Source of the DNA: Zeimonas sp032027205
Lineage (GTDB): Bacteria > Pseudomonadota > Gammaproteobacteria > Burkholderiales > Burkholderiaceae_E
Length of the DNA: 64,000 nt
Direction of reading: 5' to 3'
Assembly: GCA_032027205.1 (NCBI GenBank)
Contig: JAVSMN010000001.1
Coordinates: 2,545,418-2,609,417, forward strand
The number at the start of each line of letters is the position of its first letter. The first letter of the stretch is position 1. The translations under genes were made by a program, and so were the position numbers. Under the pieces are notes generated by a model. The model was not told where the DNA came from. It was given only the letters and a program-made list of their open reading frames with translations, and made no database searches. Below are positions 43,815 through 53,436 of this stretch, piece after piece.

Positions 43815-44974
43815 AGATCCACGAGTACCAGGGAAAGGAACTCCTGAAGCGCTTCGGCGTCACGGTGCCGCGTGGCATTCCGTGCTTTTCCGTTGACGAA
43901 GCGGTGAGCGCCGCTCAGGCGCTCGGCGGCCCGGTCTGGGTCGTCAAGGCGCAGATCCACGCGGGCGGTCGCGGCAAGGGCGGCGGCGTGAAGCTCGCGC
44001 GCTCGATAGACGAAGTGCGCACTCTGTCCTCGCAGATCCTCGGCATGCAGTTGAAGACGCACCAGACGGGCCCCGAGGGCCAGAAGGTGCGGCGCCTGCT
44101 GATCGAGGAGGGCGCCGACATCCGCAAGGAGCTGTACGTCGGCATGGTGGTGGACCGCGTCTCGCAGCGCGTGTGCCTGATGGCGTCCAGCGAGGGCGGC
44201 ATGGACATCGAGGAAGTCGCTGCCAAGACGCCCGAGAAGATCCACAAGGTGATGATCGATCCGGTGGCCGGGCTCACCGACGCTCAGGCCGACGACGTCG
44301 CCCGCAAGATCGGCATTCCCGACCAAAGCCTGCCGCAGTCGCGCGCCGTGCTACAGGGTCTTTACAGGGCGTTCTGGGACACCGACGCGTCGCTCGCCGA
44401 GATCAATCCGCTGATCCTCACCGGCGACGGCAAGGTGATCGCGCTCGATGCGAAGATGAACTTCGACGAGAACGCGCTGTTCCGCCATCCGGAGATCGTC
44501 GAACTGCGCGATCTCGACGAGGAAGACCCGGCCGAGATCGAGGCGTCGAAATACGACCTCGCCTACATCCAGCTCGACGGCAACATCGGCTGCCTGGTCA
44601 ACGGCGCGGGCCTGGCGATGGCGACGATGGACACGATCAAGCTGTTCGGCGGCGAGCCGGCGAACTTCCTCGACGTGGGCGGCGGCGCCACCACCGAGAA
44701 GGTCACCGAGGCCTTCAAGATCATGCTGCGCAATCCGAACCTGCAGGCGATCCTCGTCAACATCTTCGGCGGGATCATGCGCTGCGATGTCATCGCCGAG
44801 GGCGTGATCGCAGCGTCGAAGGCGGTCGGCCTGAAGGTGCCGCTCGTCGTGCGCATGAAGGGCACGAACGAGGAACTGGGCAAGAAGCTGCTCGCCGATT
44901 CGGGCCTTCCCATCATCTCGGCCGACACGATGGGCGAGGCGGCCGAGAAAGTCGTCGCGGCCGCCGCGCGCTGA
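43811..44974 (+). CDS. sucC: Succinyl-CoA synthetase subunit beta (ADP-forming)
   Basis: A 387-residue ATP-grasp subunit of the TCA-cycle enzyme that makes succinate and ATP. MKIHEYQGKELLKRFGV (GTG-initiated), AQIHAGGRGKGGGVKL and NIFGGIMRCDVIAEG are its signatures. GAGAGGAAC precedes the GTG at 43811, which overlaps the DUF2889 stop. Confidence 0.98.
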   Translation: MKIHEYQGKELLKRFGVTVPRGIPCFSVDEAVSAAQALGGPVWVVKAQIHAGGRGKGGGVKLARSIDEVRTLSSQILGMQLKTHQTGPEGQKVRRLLIEEGADIRKELYVGMVVDRVSQRVCLMASSEGGMDIEEVAAKTPEKIHKVMIDPVAGLTDAQADDVARKIGIPDQSLPQSRAVLQGLYRAFWDTDASLAEINPLILTGDGKVIALDAKMNFDENALFRHPEIVELRDLDEEDPAEIEASKYDLAYIQLDGNIGCLVNGAGLAMATMDTIKLFGGEPANFLDVGGGATTEKVTEAFKIMLRNPNLQAILVNIFGGIMRCDVIAEGVIAASKAVGLKVPLVVRMKGTNEELGKKLLADSGLPIISADTMGEAAEKVVAAAAR

Positions 44975-44991
44975 AACCGGAGACGCGAGAC

Positions 44992-45873
<882 letters not shown>

Positions 45874-45883
45874 GTCGCCGCCA

Positions 45884-46612
45884 GTGGAAGCCGCAATCGA
45901 CTTCCTGACGACGATGCACTGGGGGGCGGTCCTCCAGATCATCATCATCGACATCCTGCTCGGCGGCGACAATGCCGTGGTGATCGCGCTCGCCTGCCGC
46001 AACCTGCCGCGCGAGCAGCGGATGAAGGGGATCCTCTGGGGAACGGCGGGCGCGATCGTGCTGCGCGTCGCGCTGATCGCATTCGCAGTCGTGCTGCTGC
46101 AGGTGCCGTTCCTCAAGCTGGCCGGCGGCGTGCTGCTGCTGTGGATCGGCGTGAAACTGCTGCTGCCCGAGGACGAAGACGAGCACGGCAACGTCGCCAG
46201 CGCCACCACGCTGTGGTCGGCGGTGAAGACGATCATCGTCGCCGACTTCGTGATGAGCCTGGACAACGTCATCGCCATCGCCGGCGCCGCGCAGCAGGCC
46301 GACCCCGATCATCAGATGGGGCTCGTGATCTTCGGGCTGCTGGTGAGCATTCCGCTGATCGTCTGGGGCAGCACGCTGGTGCTGAAGCTCATCGAGCGCT
46401 ACCCGATCGTCGTCACGCTCGGTGGCGCGCTGCTCGGCTGGATCGCTGGCGGCATGATGATCTCCGATCCGATCACCGTTCGCTGGCTCGGCGCCGAAGC
46501 GAGCGATCCGTTGAAGTACGCCGCGGAGATCATCGGAGCGCTGCTCGTCGTCGTGCTCGGCAAGACGCTCGGTGCACGCCGCAGGCCGACCGCACAGGCC
46601 GACGGCCGCTGA
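45884..46612 (+). CDS. TerC family integral membrane protein (YjbE-like)
   Basis: A 242-residue protein with about seven hydrophobic helices. The repeated acidic motifs IIIDILLGGDNAVVIAL and VADFVMSLDNVIAIAG are the TerC metal-binding sites. Members export Mn or load it into exported proteins. GTG start 11 bases after sucD, the usual place in Burkholderiales; with so little space no yybP-ykoY riboswitch is present. Confidence 0.92.
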   Translation: MEAAIDFLTTMHWGAVLQIIIIDILLGGDNAVVIALACRNLPREQRMKGILWGTAGAIVLRVALIAFAVVLLQVPFLKLAGGVLLLWIGVKLLLPEDEDEHGNVASATTLWSAVKTIIVADFVMSLDNVIAIAGAAQQADPDHQMGLVIFGLLVSIPLIVWGSTLVLKLIERYPIVVTLGGALLGWIAGGMMISDPITVRWLGAEASDPLKYAAEIIGALLVVVLGKTLGARRRPTAQADGR

Positions 46613-46784
46613 TGCGCGTCGAGGCGGATTCCGCGCCGGATCATCGTGCCGGCCGCGGAGTCCGTGCAGCGCTGCCGCGTCGGCGATGCGCGCATGCGTC
46701 GTTCGCTACCCGTCCGACCCGGACCAACTGCCGTTCATGAAATAGTTCCTCGGGCCGATTTCGGGGTCCCGATACTGTGCCGTG

Positions 46785-47411
46785 ATGCACGACGCCGAAC
46801 ATCCGGGAATGCAGGAAGAGCGCGCGACGGCCGCGATCCGACTGCTGGTCGGCAGCGGTCGATCGGTGTTGCGCATCGTCGTCGTAACGAAGGAACGCCT
46901 GACGATCGGACGACGCCCGCAGAACGACGTGGCGCTCGACGACCTCACGGTGAGCGGCGAGCACGCGGCGATCGAGACCCACGGCACCGAGAGCGTCATC
47001 CACGACCTCGACAGCCGCAACGGCACGCTGGTGAACGGCCTCGCGGTGAGCCGGCGCGTGCTGTGCGACGGCGACGTGATCGACGTCGGCATCTATCGGC
47101 TGCGCTTCGTCGTCGACCGCCCGCAACTCGTGAAGAAGGGCGACGCACTCGCCGGCTGGATCGATTTCCTGTCCGGGTCGCGGGCGGGAAGCTCGCAGCG
47201 CGTCGAGCGCGCGATCACCCGCATCGCTGGCTCGGCCGAGCAGGTGGCGGTGCTCTCGCGCCGCAATGGCCGGTTCCATCTCACGCATCTCGAGGGGCCG
47301 GCGTTGCCGCAGGTGAACGGCGAGCCGATCGGGCTCGTCGCTTGTCCGCTCGCCGACGGCGATCTGATCGAGCTCGCCGGCGCGATGCTGCGCTTCCGCG
47401 TCGATTGCTGA
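46785..47411 (+). CDS. FHA domain-containing protein
   Basis: A 208-residue protein. Residues about 28-105 form a forkhead-associated phosphopeptide-binding domain: LTIGRRPQNDVALDDLTVSGEHA and DLDSRNGTLVNG hold the conserved Arg, Ser, His and Asn. The second half (residues 125-208) looks like a degenerate second FHA (RFHLTHLEG..VNGEP). It lies 16 bases before a cyclase gene, so it may read Thr phosphorylation for that signalling unit. No kinase is encoded nearby. GTG at 46782 is an alternative start. Confidence 0.88.
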   Translation: MHDAEHPGMQEERATAAIRLLVGSGRSVLRIVVVTKERLTIGRRPQNDVALDDLTVSGEHAAIETHGTESVIHDLDSRNGTLVNGLAVSRRVLCDGDVIDVGIYRLRFVVDRPQLVKKGDALAGWIDFLSGSRAGSSQRVERAITRIAGSAEQVAVLSRRNGRFHLTHLEGPALPQVNGEPIGLVACPLADGDLIELAGAMLRFRVDC

Positions 47412-47427
47412 CGCGCCGGAGCCGGCC

Positions 47428-49452
47428 ATGACGGCGTTGCAGCGGTCCCGGGTCCTGCGTGCGATCGCCGGCATGGCGATCGTGTTCGTCTTCGTATCGA
47501 TCGACCTGGGGCTGGTGCGCGTGGGTGGCCTGGGCGCGCTCGACCGCGATCTCTACGATGGCCGACAGCGCACCGTCGCGCCAGTGCTCGACGAGCGCAT
47601 CGTCATCGTCGACATCGACGAACGCAGCCTCGGCGCCTACGGCCGCTGGCCGTGGGACCGCGCGAAGATCGCGCGACTTCTCGACGCGATCGTCGAGCAG
47701 GGCCGCCCCGCAGTCGTCGCCTTCGATGTCGTCTTCGCCGAGAAGCAGGCCGACGGCGACGACGATGCTCGGCTCGCCCGCGCGCTGGCCGATCGGCCGG
47801 TCGTCCTCGGCTACTACTTCACCAGCAACCGCGGCGCGCAGGCGAGCGGCGCGCTGCCCACGCCGTTGTTCGAGGGTGACGCCGCGAAGGAGCTCCGGTC
47901 GCACGTCACCCATGCCGACGGCTACGGCGCGAACCTCGCGCCGCTGCAGCACGCCGCGCGCGCGTCGGGCTTCTTCAATCCGTTCCTCGGCGCCGACGTC
48001 GATCCGGACGGCGTGATCCGCGCGTTGCCGCTGCTGGCGAGCCACGGCGACGGCGTCTACGAATCGCTGGCGGTCGCCGTGCTGCGCCAGTACCTGGGCA
48101 ACGGCTCGGTGGAGGTCGACCCGCGCGCCGACACGATGGTGATTGCCGGCGAGCGCGCGCGCGTCCAGTTGCCGGTGTCGGTCGGCTTCACCGCGATGGC
48201 ACCGGTCACCGGGCGCGGCGGGCCCGATGGAGGGCACTTTCGCTATGTGTCGGCCGCCGATGTGCTTTCCGGCCACGTCGACTGGAATCGAATGCACGAC
48301 CACATCGTGCTGATCGGCACCACTGCTCCGGGTCAGACCGATCTGCGCGCCACGTCGGTCAGCGAAGTGTTTCCCGGCGTGGAGATCCACGCCGCGCTGA
48401 TCGCCGGTGCACTGGACGGCGTCCTCAAGAAGCGGCCGGATGGTGCCGCGGCGGCCGGCGCACTGGCAACGGCGCTCGTCGGCGGGTTGCTCGCGATCGT
48501 GCTGCCCGCGCTCGGCGTCGTCGGCGCGGTCGCTGCTGCGTCGGTGGGTGTGCTCGTGCTCTTCGGCGCTAACGCGATCGCCTGGTCGAATTTTTCGCTC
48601 GTGCTGCCGCTGGCCGCATCGATCGCCGCGGTCGTCTGCCTGGGGCTGTTCAACCTCGTGGTCGGCTGGTTCGCCGAGGGGCGCGCCCGCCGCGCGGTGC
48701 TCGCGCGCTTCGGCGAGTACGTGTCGCCGGCGCTCGTCGAGCAGATGGCGCACGACCCGGTGAACTGGCAGGTCGCCGAGAGCAGCAACCGCGAGTTGAC
48801 GATGCTGTTCGCCGACATCCGGGGTTTCACGCGCATCGCAGAATCGATGCAGCCCGAGCCGCTGCGCGAGTACATCAACACGTTCCTCACGGCGATGACC
48901 GAGGTGATCCACGCGCACCGCGGCACCGTCGACAAGTACATCGGCGACGCGGTGATGGCGTTCTGGGGCGCGCCGTTGGACGACGAGGAACATGCGGACC
49001 ACGCGGTGGCGGCGGCGGTGGCGATGCAGCGCGAGGTTGCGCGCCTGTCGGCCGGCTTCGTGTCGCGCGGACTGCCGCCGTTGGCCGTCGGCATCGGCAT
49101 CAACACCGGCGTCGTGCGCGTCGGCGATATGGGCTCGAAGCTGCGTCGCGCCTACACGGTGATCGGCGATGCCGTGAATCTCGCCTCTCGTCTGGAAAGT
49201 TTGACCCGGCGCTACGAAGTGCCGATCATCGTCGGAGAAACGACGGCGCAGCGCTGCCGCCACCAGCGTTTCCGTGAACTGGCTCGCACGACCATCGCGG
49301 GCCGAACGGAGTCGGTGCGCATCTTCGTGCCCGGCGCCGCGGAAGACGGTGACGAGCGCGGCGGCCACCCGACGATTCCGATGCCCGCGTCCATGCCGAC
49401 GAACCAGAGAGCCACGGAAAGCCTCCATGAAGGTTCGAGTCCTGGGGTGTAG
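47428..49452 (+). CDS. CHASE2 domain adenylate/guanylate cyclase
   Basis: A 674-residue membrane sensor. A first transmembrane segment (residues about 10-32) leads to an extracytoplasmic CHASE2 domain (35-325, VIVDIDERSLGAYGRWPWDR typical), then two or three transmembrane helices (330-415) and a class III cyclase domain (450-620). FADIRGFTRIAE and DKYIGDAVMAFWGAP hold the metal aspartates; YTVIGDAVNLASRLE the transition-state residues. It makes cAMP or cGMP in response to an unknown periplasmic signal. Flanked by FHA and phosphodiesterase genes. Confidence 0.93.
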   Translation: MTALQRSRVLRAIAGMAIVFVFVSIDLGLVRVGGLGALDRDLYDGRQRTVAPVLDERIVIVDIDERSLGAYGRWPWDRAKIARLLDAIVEQGRPAVVAFDVVFAEKQADGDDDARLARALADRPVVLGYYFTSNRGAQASGALPTPLFEGDAAKELRSHVTHADGYGANLAPLQHAARASGFFNPFLGADVDPDGVIRALPLLASHGDGVYESLAVAVLRQYLGNGSVEVDPRADTMVIAGERARVQLPVSVGFTAMAPVTGRGGPDGGHFRYVSAADVLSGHVDWNRMHDHIVLIGTTAPGQTDLRATSVSEVFPGVEIHAALIAGALDGVLKKRPDGAAAAGALATALVGGLLAIVLPALGVVGAVAAASVGVLVLFGANAIAWSNFSLVLPLAASIAAVVCLGLFNLVVGWFAEGRARRAVLARFGEYVSPALVEQMAHDPVNWQVAESSNRELTMLFADIRGFTRIAESMQPEPLREYINTFLTAMTEVIHAHRGTVDKYIGDAVMAFWGAPLDDEEHADHAVAAAVAMQREVARLSAGFVSRGLPPLAVGIGINTGVVRVGDMGSKLRRAYTVIGDAVNLASRLESLTRRYEVPIIVGETTAQRCRHQRFRELARTTIAGRTESVRIFVPGAAEDGDERGGHPTIPMPASMPTNQRATESLHEGSSPGV

Positions 49453-50191
49453 CGGGGGCATCGGCGCACGCGCCCGGACGACGTCCTTCCTGGTCGATCA
49501 CGACATCCTCCTCGACGCGGGCACCGGCGTCGAAGATCTTTCGGTGGAGGAACTCGCGGCGATCGACCACGTGTTCCTGACGCACTCGCACCTCGACCAC
49601 ATCGCCGCATTGCCGCTGCTCGTCGATTCGGTGGGCGGCCTGCGCGCGCGACCGATCGTCGTGCACGCATTGCCCGAGACGATCGCTGCGCTCAAGGAGC
49701 ACGTCTTCAACTGGGTGATCTGGCCGGACTTCACCGAGATCCCGCATTACGAGCGACCGTGGATGGTGTTCGAGCCGCTGTCGATCGGCTCGATCGTCGA
49801 GCTGGGCGGGCGGTGGGTTCGCAGCCTGGCGGCGAGCCACACGGTGCCGGCACTGGCGTTCCACGCGTATACCGAGCAGGCGGGGCTCGTCTTCTCGGGT
49901 GACACCGGGCCGAACGACGAGTTCTGGCGTCAGGTGAATGGCGTGCCGAACCTGAAGTACCTGATCATCGAGACCGCGTTCGCGAATCGCGACCAGGATC
50001 TGGCGGTGACGGCGAAGCATTTGTTCCCGATCCAGCTTGGGCAGGAACTGGCGAAGCTGCAGAGGGATCCGGAGATCCTCATTACGCATCTGAAGCCGTC
50101 GGATCGGGAGACGATCGCGCGGGAGGTGGGGGCGTGGGCGGGGAGGTTTTCGCCGAGGATGCTGGAAAGGGGGGACGTGCTGGAGTTGTAG
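49427..50191 (+). CDS. Metallo-beta-lactamase fold hydrolase, cyclic nucleotide phosphodiesterase-like
   Basis: A 254-residue MBL-fold enzyme of the class II 3',5'-cyclic-nucleotide phosphodiesterase type. HSHLDHIAAL is the zinc HxHxDH motif; FSGDTGPNDEFW and ITHLKPSD supply further ligands. It overlaps the cyclase gene by 26 bases, so synthesis and removal of the messenger are probably encoded together. A general metal hydrolase activity cannot be excluded. Confidence 0.85.
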   Translation: MKVRVLGCSGGIGARARTTSFLVDHDILLDAGTGVEDLSVEELAAIDHVFLTHSHLDHIAALPLLVDSVGGLRARPIVVHALPETIAALKEHVFNWVIWPDFTEIPHYERPWMVFEPLSIGSIVELGGRWVRSLAASHTVPALAFHAYTEQAGLVFSGDTGPNDEFWRQVNGVPNLKYLIIETAFANRDQDLAVTAKHLFPIQLGQELAKLQRDPEILITHLKPSDRETIAREVGAWAGRFSPRMLERGDVLEL

Positions 50192-50230
50192 GGTATACGT
50201 CGCGCAGAATGTTCCTACGAGGCGAGGGAA

Positions 50231-50575
50231 CATAAGTCGGTTAGCGTCCTTGAACTGAATAGCGATCCGTCCGAAGCGCGGCGGATGACGTGCGAAGAAG
50301 TCGTCGTCGTTACGAACCGGATCGAGCCGGAGGCGGCGGTGCTGACGCCTCCTGGACGACGAATCGCGCTCCTGAGCGCGCTTGGTGTTCGCGCTGCTCT
50401 CGCCGTTTCTTTGTACCGTAGCGAAGCGTTACCGCTTGCACCGGCCGCGCAACTTTCGCAGGTGCCGCTCGTCGATTTCACGCAGCACGTCTCTCGTCCC
50501 GTCATATCGGTTGTGCGAGGTGATGCGCAGACGCTGCGCGAGGACATCGAAGCGAGACCGCTTAGCTCGGTTCGA
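50231..50575 (+). pseudogene. Decayed Phd/UPF0175-like antitoxin
   Basis: One frame reads KSVSVLELNSDPSEARRM, VVVVTNRIEPEAAVL, GVRAALAVSLYRSEALPL, VSRPVISVVRGDAQTLREDIEA. This is the full pattern of antitoxins that join a Phd-like head to a UPF0175-like tail. The start codon position is CAT, a Ser-Glu-Ala-Leu is now Arg, and no stop follows at the normal end. The frame runs on into toxin sequence, so the gene has lost both ends. Confidence 0.7.
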
Positions 50576-50629
50576 ACGTCCAGAACTTCGACGGGCTACA
50601 TGCGCTTCCAGGGGAGGCCACGACGACCT

Positions 50630-51015
50630 CAGTCGTTCTTTGGGGGTCGCCTCCGGCCAGGGCGCCGTCGTGAACAGGAGATCCTGGAGGCGGTGCGCCG
50701 GCGTCGCATCGAGGTACTCGCCGTCGAATACCAGGACCCGGCGCTCGGCGAACTGGACACGGGCGAGGCGGGCGATCTTCGGCTTGCAGTTCATTCTCGT
50801 CGGCGTTGCCTGGTGCTCATCGATGAGAGAGCCGGCTGCCGTGTTTCTCGCGAGTGGCGCTTCGCATCGGTCGGAATGATCGGACTGCGGATACACGCGA
50901 AGCGGCGCGGATTGGTGCCTGCAGTGCGCCCTGCCCTCGAAGCGATACTCGCAAAGATTTTTGGCTGTCGCGCGAACTCGTTCGAGCGGTACTGCGAGAG
51001 GCAAGAGAGACATAG
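50630..51015 (+). pseudogene. Decayed DUF3368/PIN toxin
   Basis: EILEAVRRRRIEVLAVEYQDPALGELDTGEAGD, CLVLIDERAGCRVS and GLRIHAKRRGLVPAVRPALEAIL are the C-terminal two thirds of a DUF3368 PIN-like toxin. The ending LSRELVRAVLREARET-stop (51013-51015) is in another frame, so a frameshift lies near 50960. The N-terminal part with the first catalytic Asp is missing. It follows the antitoxin relic, as in intact pairs. Confidence 0.7.
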
Positions 51016-51195
51016 AGAATGCTCGCGTTGCGGATCGGGGACCGCGGGGCGCCGGATGATCTTCTTGCCGTCGAACTCGAGGAGAGTGCCGGGAGGAGAG
51101 GGGACTTCCGGCAATCCTCCGGCCGATGTCTGCCGGGGATTCTCGACGAGCTCGGGGCGCGGCTCGATTCCCTGACGGTCCTGGATCGGGCCGTG

Positions 51196-51233
51196 TGACG
51201 GGGAGCGTCACTCGCGACTGACGTTGTGCGTCA
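51196..51233. promoter_or_regulatory. Two tandem TGACG-N5-CGTCA palindromes upstream of pilA
   Basis: TGACG-GGGAG-CGTCA (51196-51210) and TGACG-TTGTG-CGTCA (51219-51233) have identical arms and spacer length, 23 bp apart. They lie about 165-200 bp upstream of the predicted sigma-54 start, the usual place for an NtrC-type enhancer-binding protein; PilR is the obvious candidate. Confidence 0.65.
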
Positions 51234-51302
51234 TTCATGAGACCGTGCCGATCGAATCGCCAACGCGGCGAAACTCCTGACGCTGAACGAGCTAGTTGTT
51301 CG

Positions 51303-51318
51303 TGTGACGGATGTCACG
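51303..51318. promoter_or_regulatory. CRP/Vfr-like site upstream of pilA
   Basis: TGTGACGGATGTCACG matches TGTGA-N6-TCACA at nine of ten positions. Its centre is about 88 bp before the predicted pilA start. It also contains TGAC..GTCA, so it could instead be a third, shortened copy of the palindromes at 51196-51233. Confidence 0.5.
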
Positions 51319-51371
51319 CTCGCTAGATGGTGTTCGCCGTTTATCGCCTCGTAGGAACCGATCATTCTCGA

Positions 51372-51387
51372 TGGCACGACGCCTGCG
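51372..51387 (+). promoter_or_regulatory. Sigma-54 promoter of pilA
   Basis: TGGCACGACGCCTGCG has the invariant GG and GC of sigma-54 promoters with exactly 10 bases between them (51373-51374 and 51385-51386). Transcription should begin near 51398, giving a leader of about 46 bases. Confidence 0.85.
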
Positions 51388-51443
51388 TCATTGAGTACGA
51401 GCCGACGAACTCGGCCGACTTCAATCAACCTAAGGAGTTCGAG

Positions 51444-51878
51444 ATGAAGATGACTCAGGTTCGCAGGCAGGTACAGAAGGGCTTCACGCTGATCGAACTG
51501 ATGATCGTCGTGGCGATCATCGGGATTTTGGCGGCGGTGGCGCTGCCCGCATATCAGGACTACACGGTCCGCGCGCGGGTCTCCGAGCTTGCGATTCTGG
51601 CGAGCGGAATGAAAGCAACTATCGGCGAGAACGTGGCCAACAATGCGGGACTCCTCGATGCTACGGCCTGCAACGGTGTCACGGACATTGCCACGGCCAC
51701 CAAGAACGTGCTGAGCAGCACGTGCGCGTCGGGAGTCGTTGTAGTGACTGGAACCCCTGCGGCGAAGGATGTTACGCTGACTTATACGCCGCTTGTTAAC
51801 GCCGACGGCACGATCACGTGGAAGTGCGTTGGATCAGTCGACAAGTACGTGCCGGCGGAGTGCCGAACCGGCGCCTGA
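51444..51878 (+). CDS. pilA: Type IV major pilin PilA
   Basis: A 144-residue type IVa prepilin. The leader MKMTQVRRQVQKG is cut by PilD before the methylated Phe of FTLIELMIVVAIIGILAAVA, followed by ALPAYQDYTVRARVSE. Four cysteines in the globular part include the C-terminal pair WKC...AEC that closes the D-region loop. AAGGAG lies 6 bases before the ATG. A sigma-54 promoter and terminator enclose the gene as a single unit; its neighbours are relics. Confidence 0.96.
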   Translation: MKMTQVRRQVQKGFTLIELMIVVAIIGILAAVALPAYQDYTVRARVSELAILASGMKATIGENVANNAGLLDATACNGVTDIATATKNVLSSTCASGVVVVTGTPAAKDVTLTYTPLVNADGTITWKCVGSVDKYVPAECRTGA

Positions 51879-51897
51879 TCGCTGATGTTGAGAGTAG

Positions 51898-51926
51898 GGG
51901 CCGCCATTGGGCGGCCCTTATTTTTT
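51898..51926 (+). terminator. pilA terminator
   Basis: GGGCCGCC (51898-51905) pairs with GGCGGCCC (51910-51917), followed by TTATTTTTT. Confidence 0.9.
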
Positions 51927-52025
51927 GCGCCCTGCCGTTCGTCAAACGTCGTCGTAAGTTGATCACCTCGAACGATACGAAGCGCAACTGTTCGATGGTG
52001 ACCGAGCGTGGAAAGGTACCTCCGC

Positions 52026-52160
52026 TCACGCCACCCGACACGTCAAACCCCCATCCATCGCCAGACTCTGTCCGGTGATGTACTCCGCATCATCTGAGGC
52101 CAGGAACACCGCTGCCTTCGCAATGTCGCAGGCCGTCCCATCCTCCCCGTCGGTGACAGC
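52026..52160 (-). pseudogene. Relic of a short-chain dehydrogenase, C-terminus
   Basis: The minus strand reads DIAKAAVFLASDDAEYITGQ then SLAMDGGLTCRVA and a stop, the standard end of SDR oxidoreductases (DIAxAVxFLASDxAxYITGQxLxVDGG). Further upstream neither the Rossmann nor the YxxxK motif is found in any frame, so only about 40 codons survive. Confidence 0.7.
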
Positions 52161-52179
52161 CTGCTGCGCGCCGCGACCA

Positions 52180-52570
52180 TCTCTGGGCATCGCGGCGCCG
52201 ACAGGCCGTTCGTGCGCCCGCAGCTTGGGGTGACGCTGCAGCCTTTGCCCTTCATTGCGTACTCGCTGCAGGCCGTCGAGCAGGTAGTGTTGCCGAGCAC
52301 CGAAGGTGCCGCGCTGATCAACCTCCCCGATCCGGCGCGCCAGTCGCTGCACAAGGTGCGATCGCCGGCGGGCTCGAAGGCGCCTTTCGGGTGAACGCGC
52401 GCAAGGACCTCGCCCTGGCGGCGCATCGTCTTGCGGTGCTGTGGCAATGGCGGCGCAAATGCTCGCCGACGCGCTGGACGATCCGCGGTCCTGTGGCCGA
52501 GGATGGCAGTCGCGGTTTCGTCGCGGCGCGAGAGCACTGCTCGAAGGTTGGCCATCGATGGAAGCGGCGC
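52180..52570 (+). pseudogene. Relic of a nucleotidyltransferase (NTP_transf_8-like)
   Basis: PQLGVTLQPLPFIAYSLQAV and INLPDPARQSLHKV in one frame, RKDLALAAHRLAVL in a second and GWQSRFRRGARAL in a third follow the order of the C-terminal half of a nucleotidyltransferase-like family (PDPARxALHKL, KDLxQA). At least two frameshifts and a missing catalytic head show decay. The family match is from memory of its motifs. Confidence 0.5.
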
Positions 52571-52676
52571 CGATGCTCGTCACGAGCACCATCGAGAGCG
52601 CGGTGAATCGTAGTCACTGCCTCGCGCGCGCTGCGATTGGCAGCGCTTCCGCACGTGAAGCAGTTTGCGTGTTGTC

Positions 52677-53387
52677 TCACCGTATCCGGTCCGCTTCGAA
52701 GGCCTTCGAGATCCGCCGAGCGTTGTCCTCGATAACTCTTGCGTCGAACTCGCCGTCACCCGCTTCGCCGAACACCGCAGTGATCACCGCTACGGCTGCT
52801 GCGCCCGCGCGAGCTACTTCGCCTACTTTTTCTGCATCGATCCCGCCGATCGCCACTGCATGCAGTCCAGCTTCGTGCGCCTGCCGGAACAACTCGAGCG
52901 GCGCCCGCACTGCCGAAGGCTTCACGCTGGACGGAAAGACGCTGCCGAACGCGCAGTAATCCGCTACTTCTCGTGTCTGCAATGCACGCTCGATCGAGTC
53001 GTAACATGAGACGCCGATGATCGCCCGCTTGCCAAGAGCAGCGCGTGCCTCGCGCGGGTCGACGTCGTCGCGCCCCAGATGAATCCCGTCCGCGTTCGAT
53101 TTACGCGCCAGTTCCAGCGAATCGTTGACGATGAAAATCGCGCCTGCTGCATGGCAGGCAGCGCGCAGCCTGATCGCCTGTCGCAAGCGTTGCTCCGAAC
53201 CGAGCGTCTTGTTCCGGTATTGAACCGTCGTCGCGCCGCCGCGGATGGCAGCGCGGACCGCATCTTCCAGCCGATCGCCGTCGAGTTCCGGCGTTAGTAC
53301 GTACAACCCGCGAGGGAGCCGCGAATGTCTGTGCAAGTCCGCGGCATCGCGGGCTTCCTCGAGCGATTTCTGCGTTCTGCGATTCAT
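52677..53387 (-). CDS. thiE: Thiamine phosphate synthase
   Basis: A 236-residue TIM-barrel enzyme joining HMP-PP and thiazole phosphate to thiamine phosphate. GATTVQYRNKTLG, HLGRDDVDPREARAALG, GVSCYDSIERA, FGSVFPSSVKPSA and AIGGIDAEKV are its substrate-site blocks. The first 25 residues are an extension. It is intact although both flanks are decayed. The product feeds ThiL (39.2 kb). thiD, often adjacent in relatives, is not here. Confidence 0.93.
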   Translation of the reverse strand: MNRRTQKSLEEARDAADLHRHSRLPRGLYVLTPELDGDRLEDAVRAAIRGGATTVQYRNKTLGSEQRLRQAIRLRAACHAAGAIFIVNDSLELARKSNADGIHLGRDDVDPREARAALGKRAIIGVSCYDSIERALQTREVADYCAFGSVFPSSVKPSAVRAPLELFRQAHEAGLHAVAIGGIDAEKVGEVARAGAAAVAVITAVFGEAGDGEFDARVIEDNARRISKAFEADRIR

Positions 53388-53436
53388 ATGGCAGAAGGAT
53401 ACAAAACCGCGGTCGATCCCACAGCCGTGCCCGATT

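Noticed and set aside
46613..46781. Spacer between terC and the FHA gene, with a short frame ending YPSDPDQLPFMK
   Set aside because: It looks like a protein tail but no start or recognisable family could be assigned; no terminator or promoter was found either.
51030..51114. Minus-strand PGTLLEFDGKKII..RPAVPDP, resembling the middle of an AbrB-type antitoxin
   Set aside because: Only about 20 residues fit and no AbrB head or partner toxin is found on that strand; too short to call, though it may be another relic in the graveyard.
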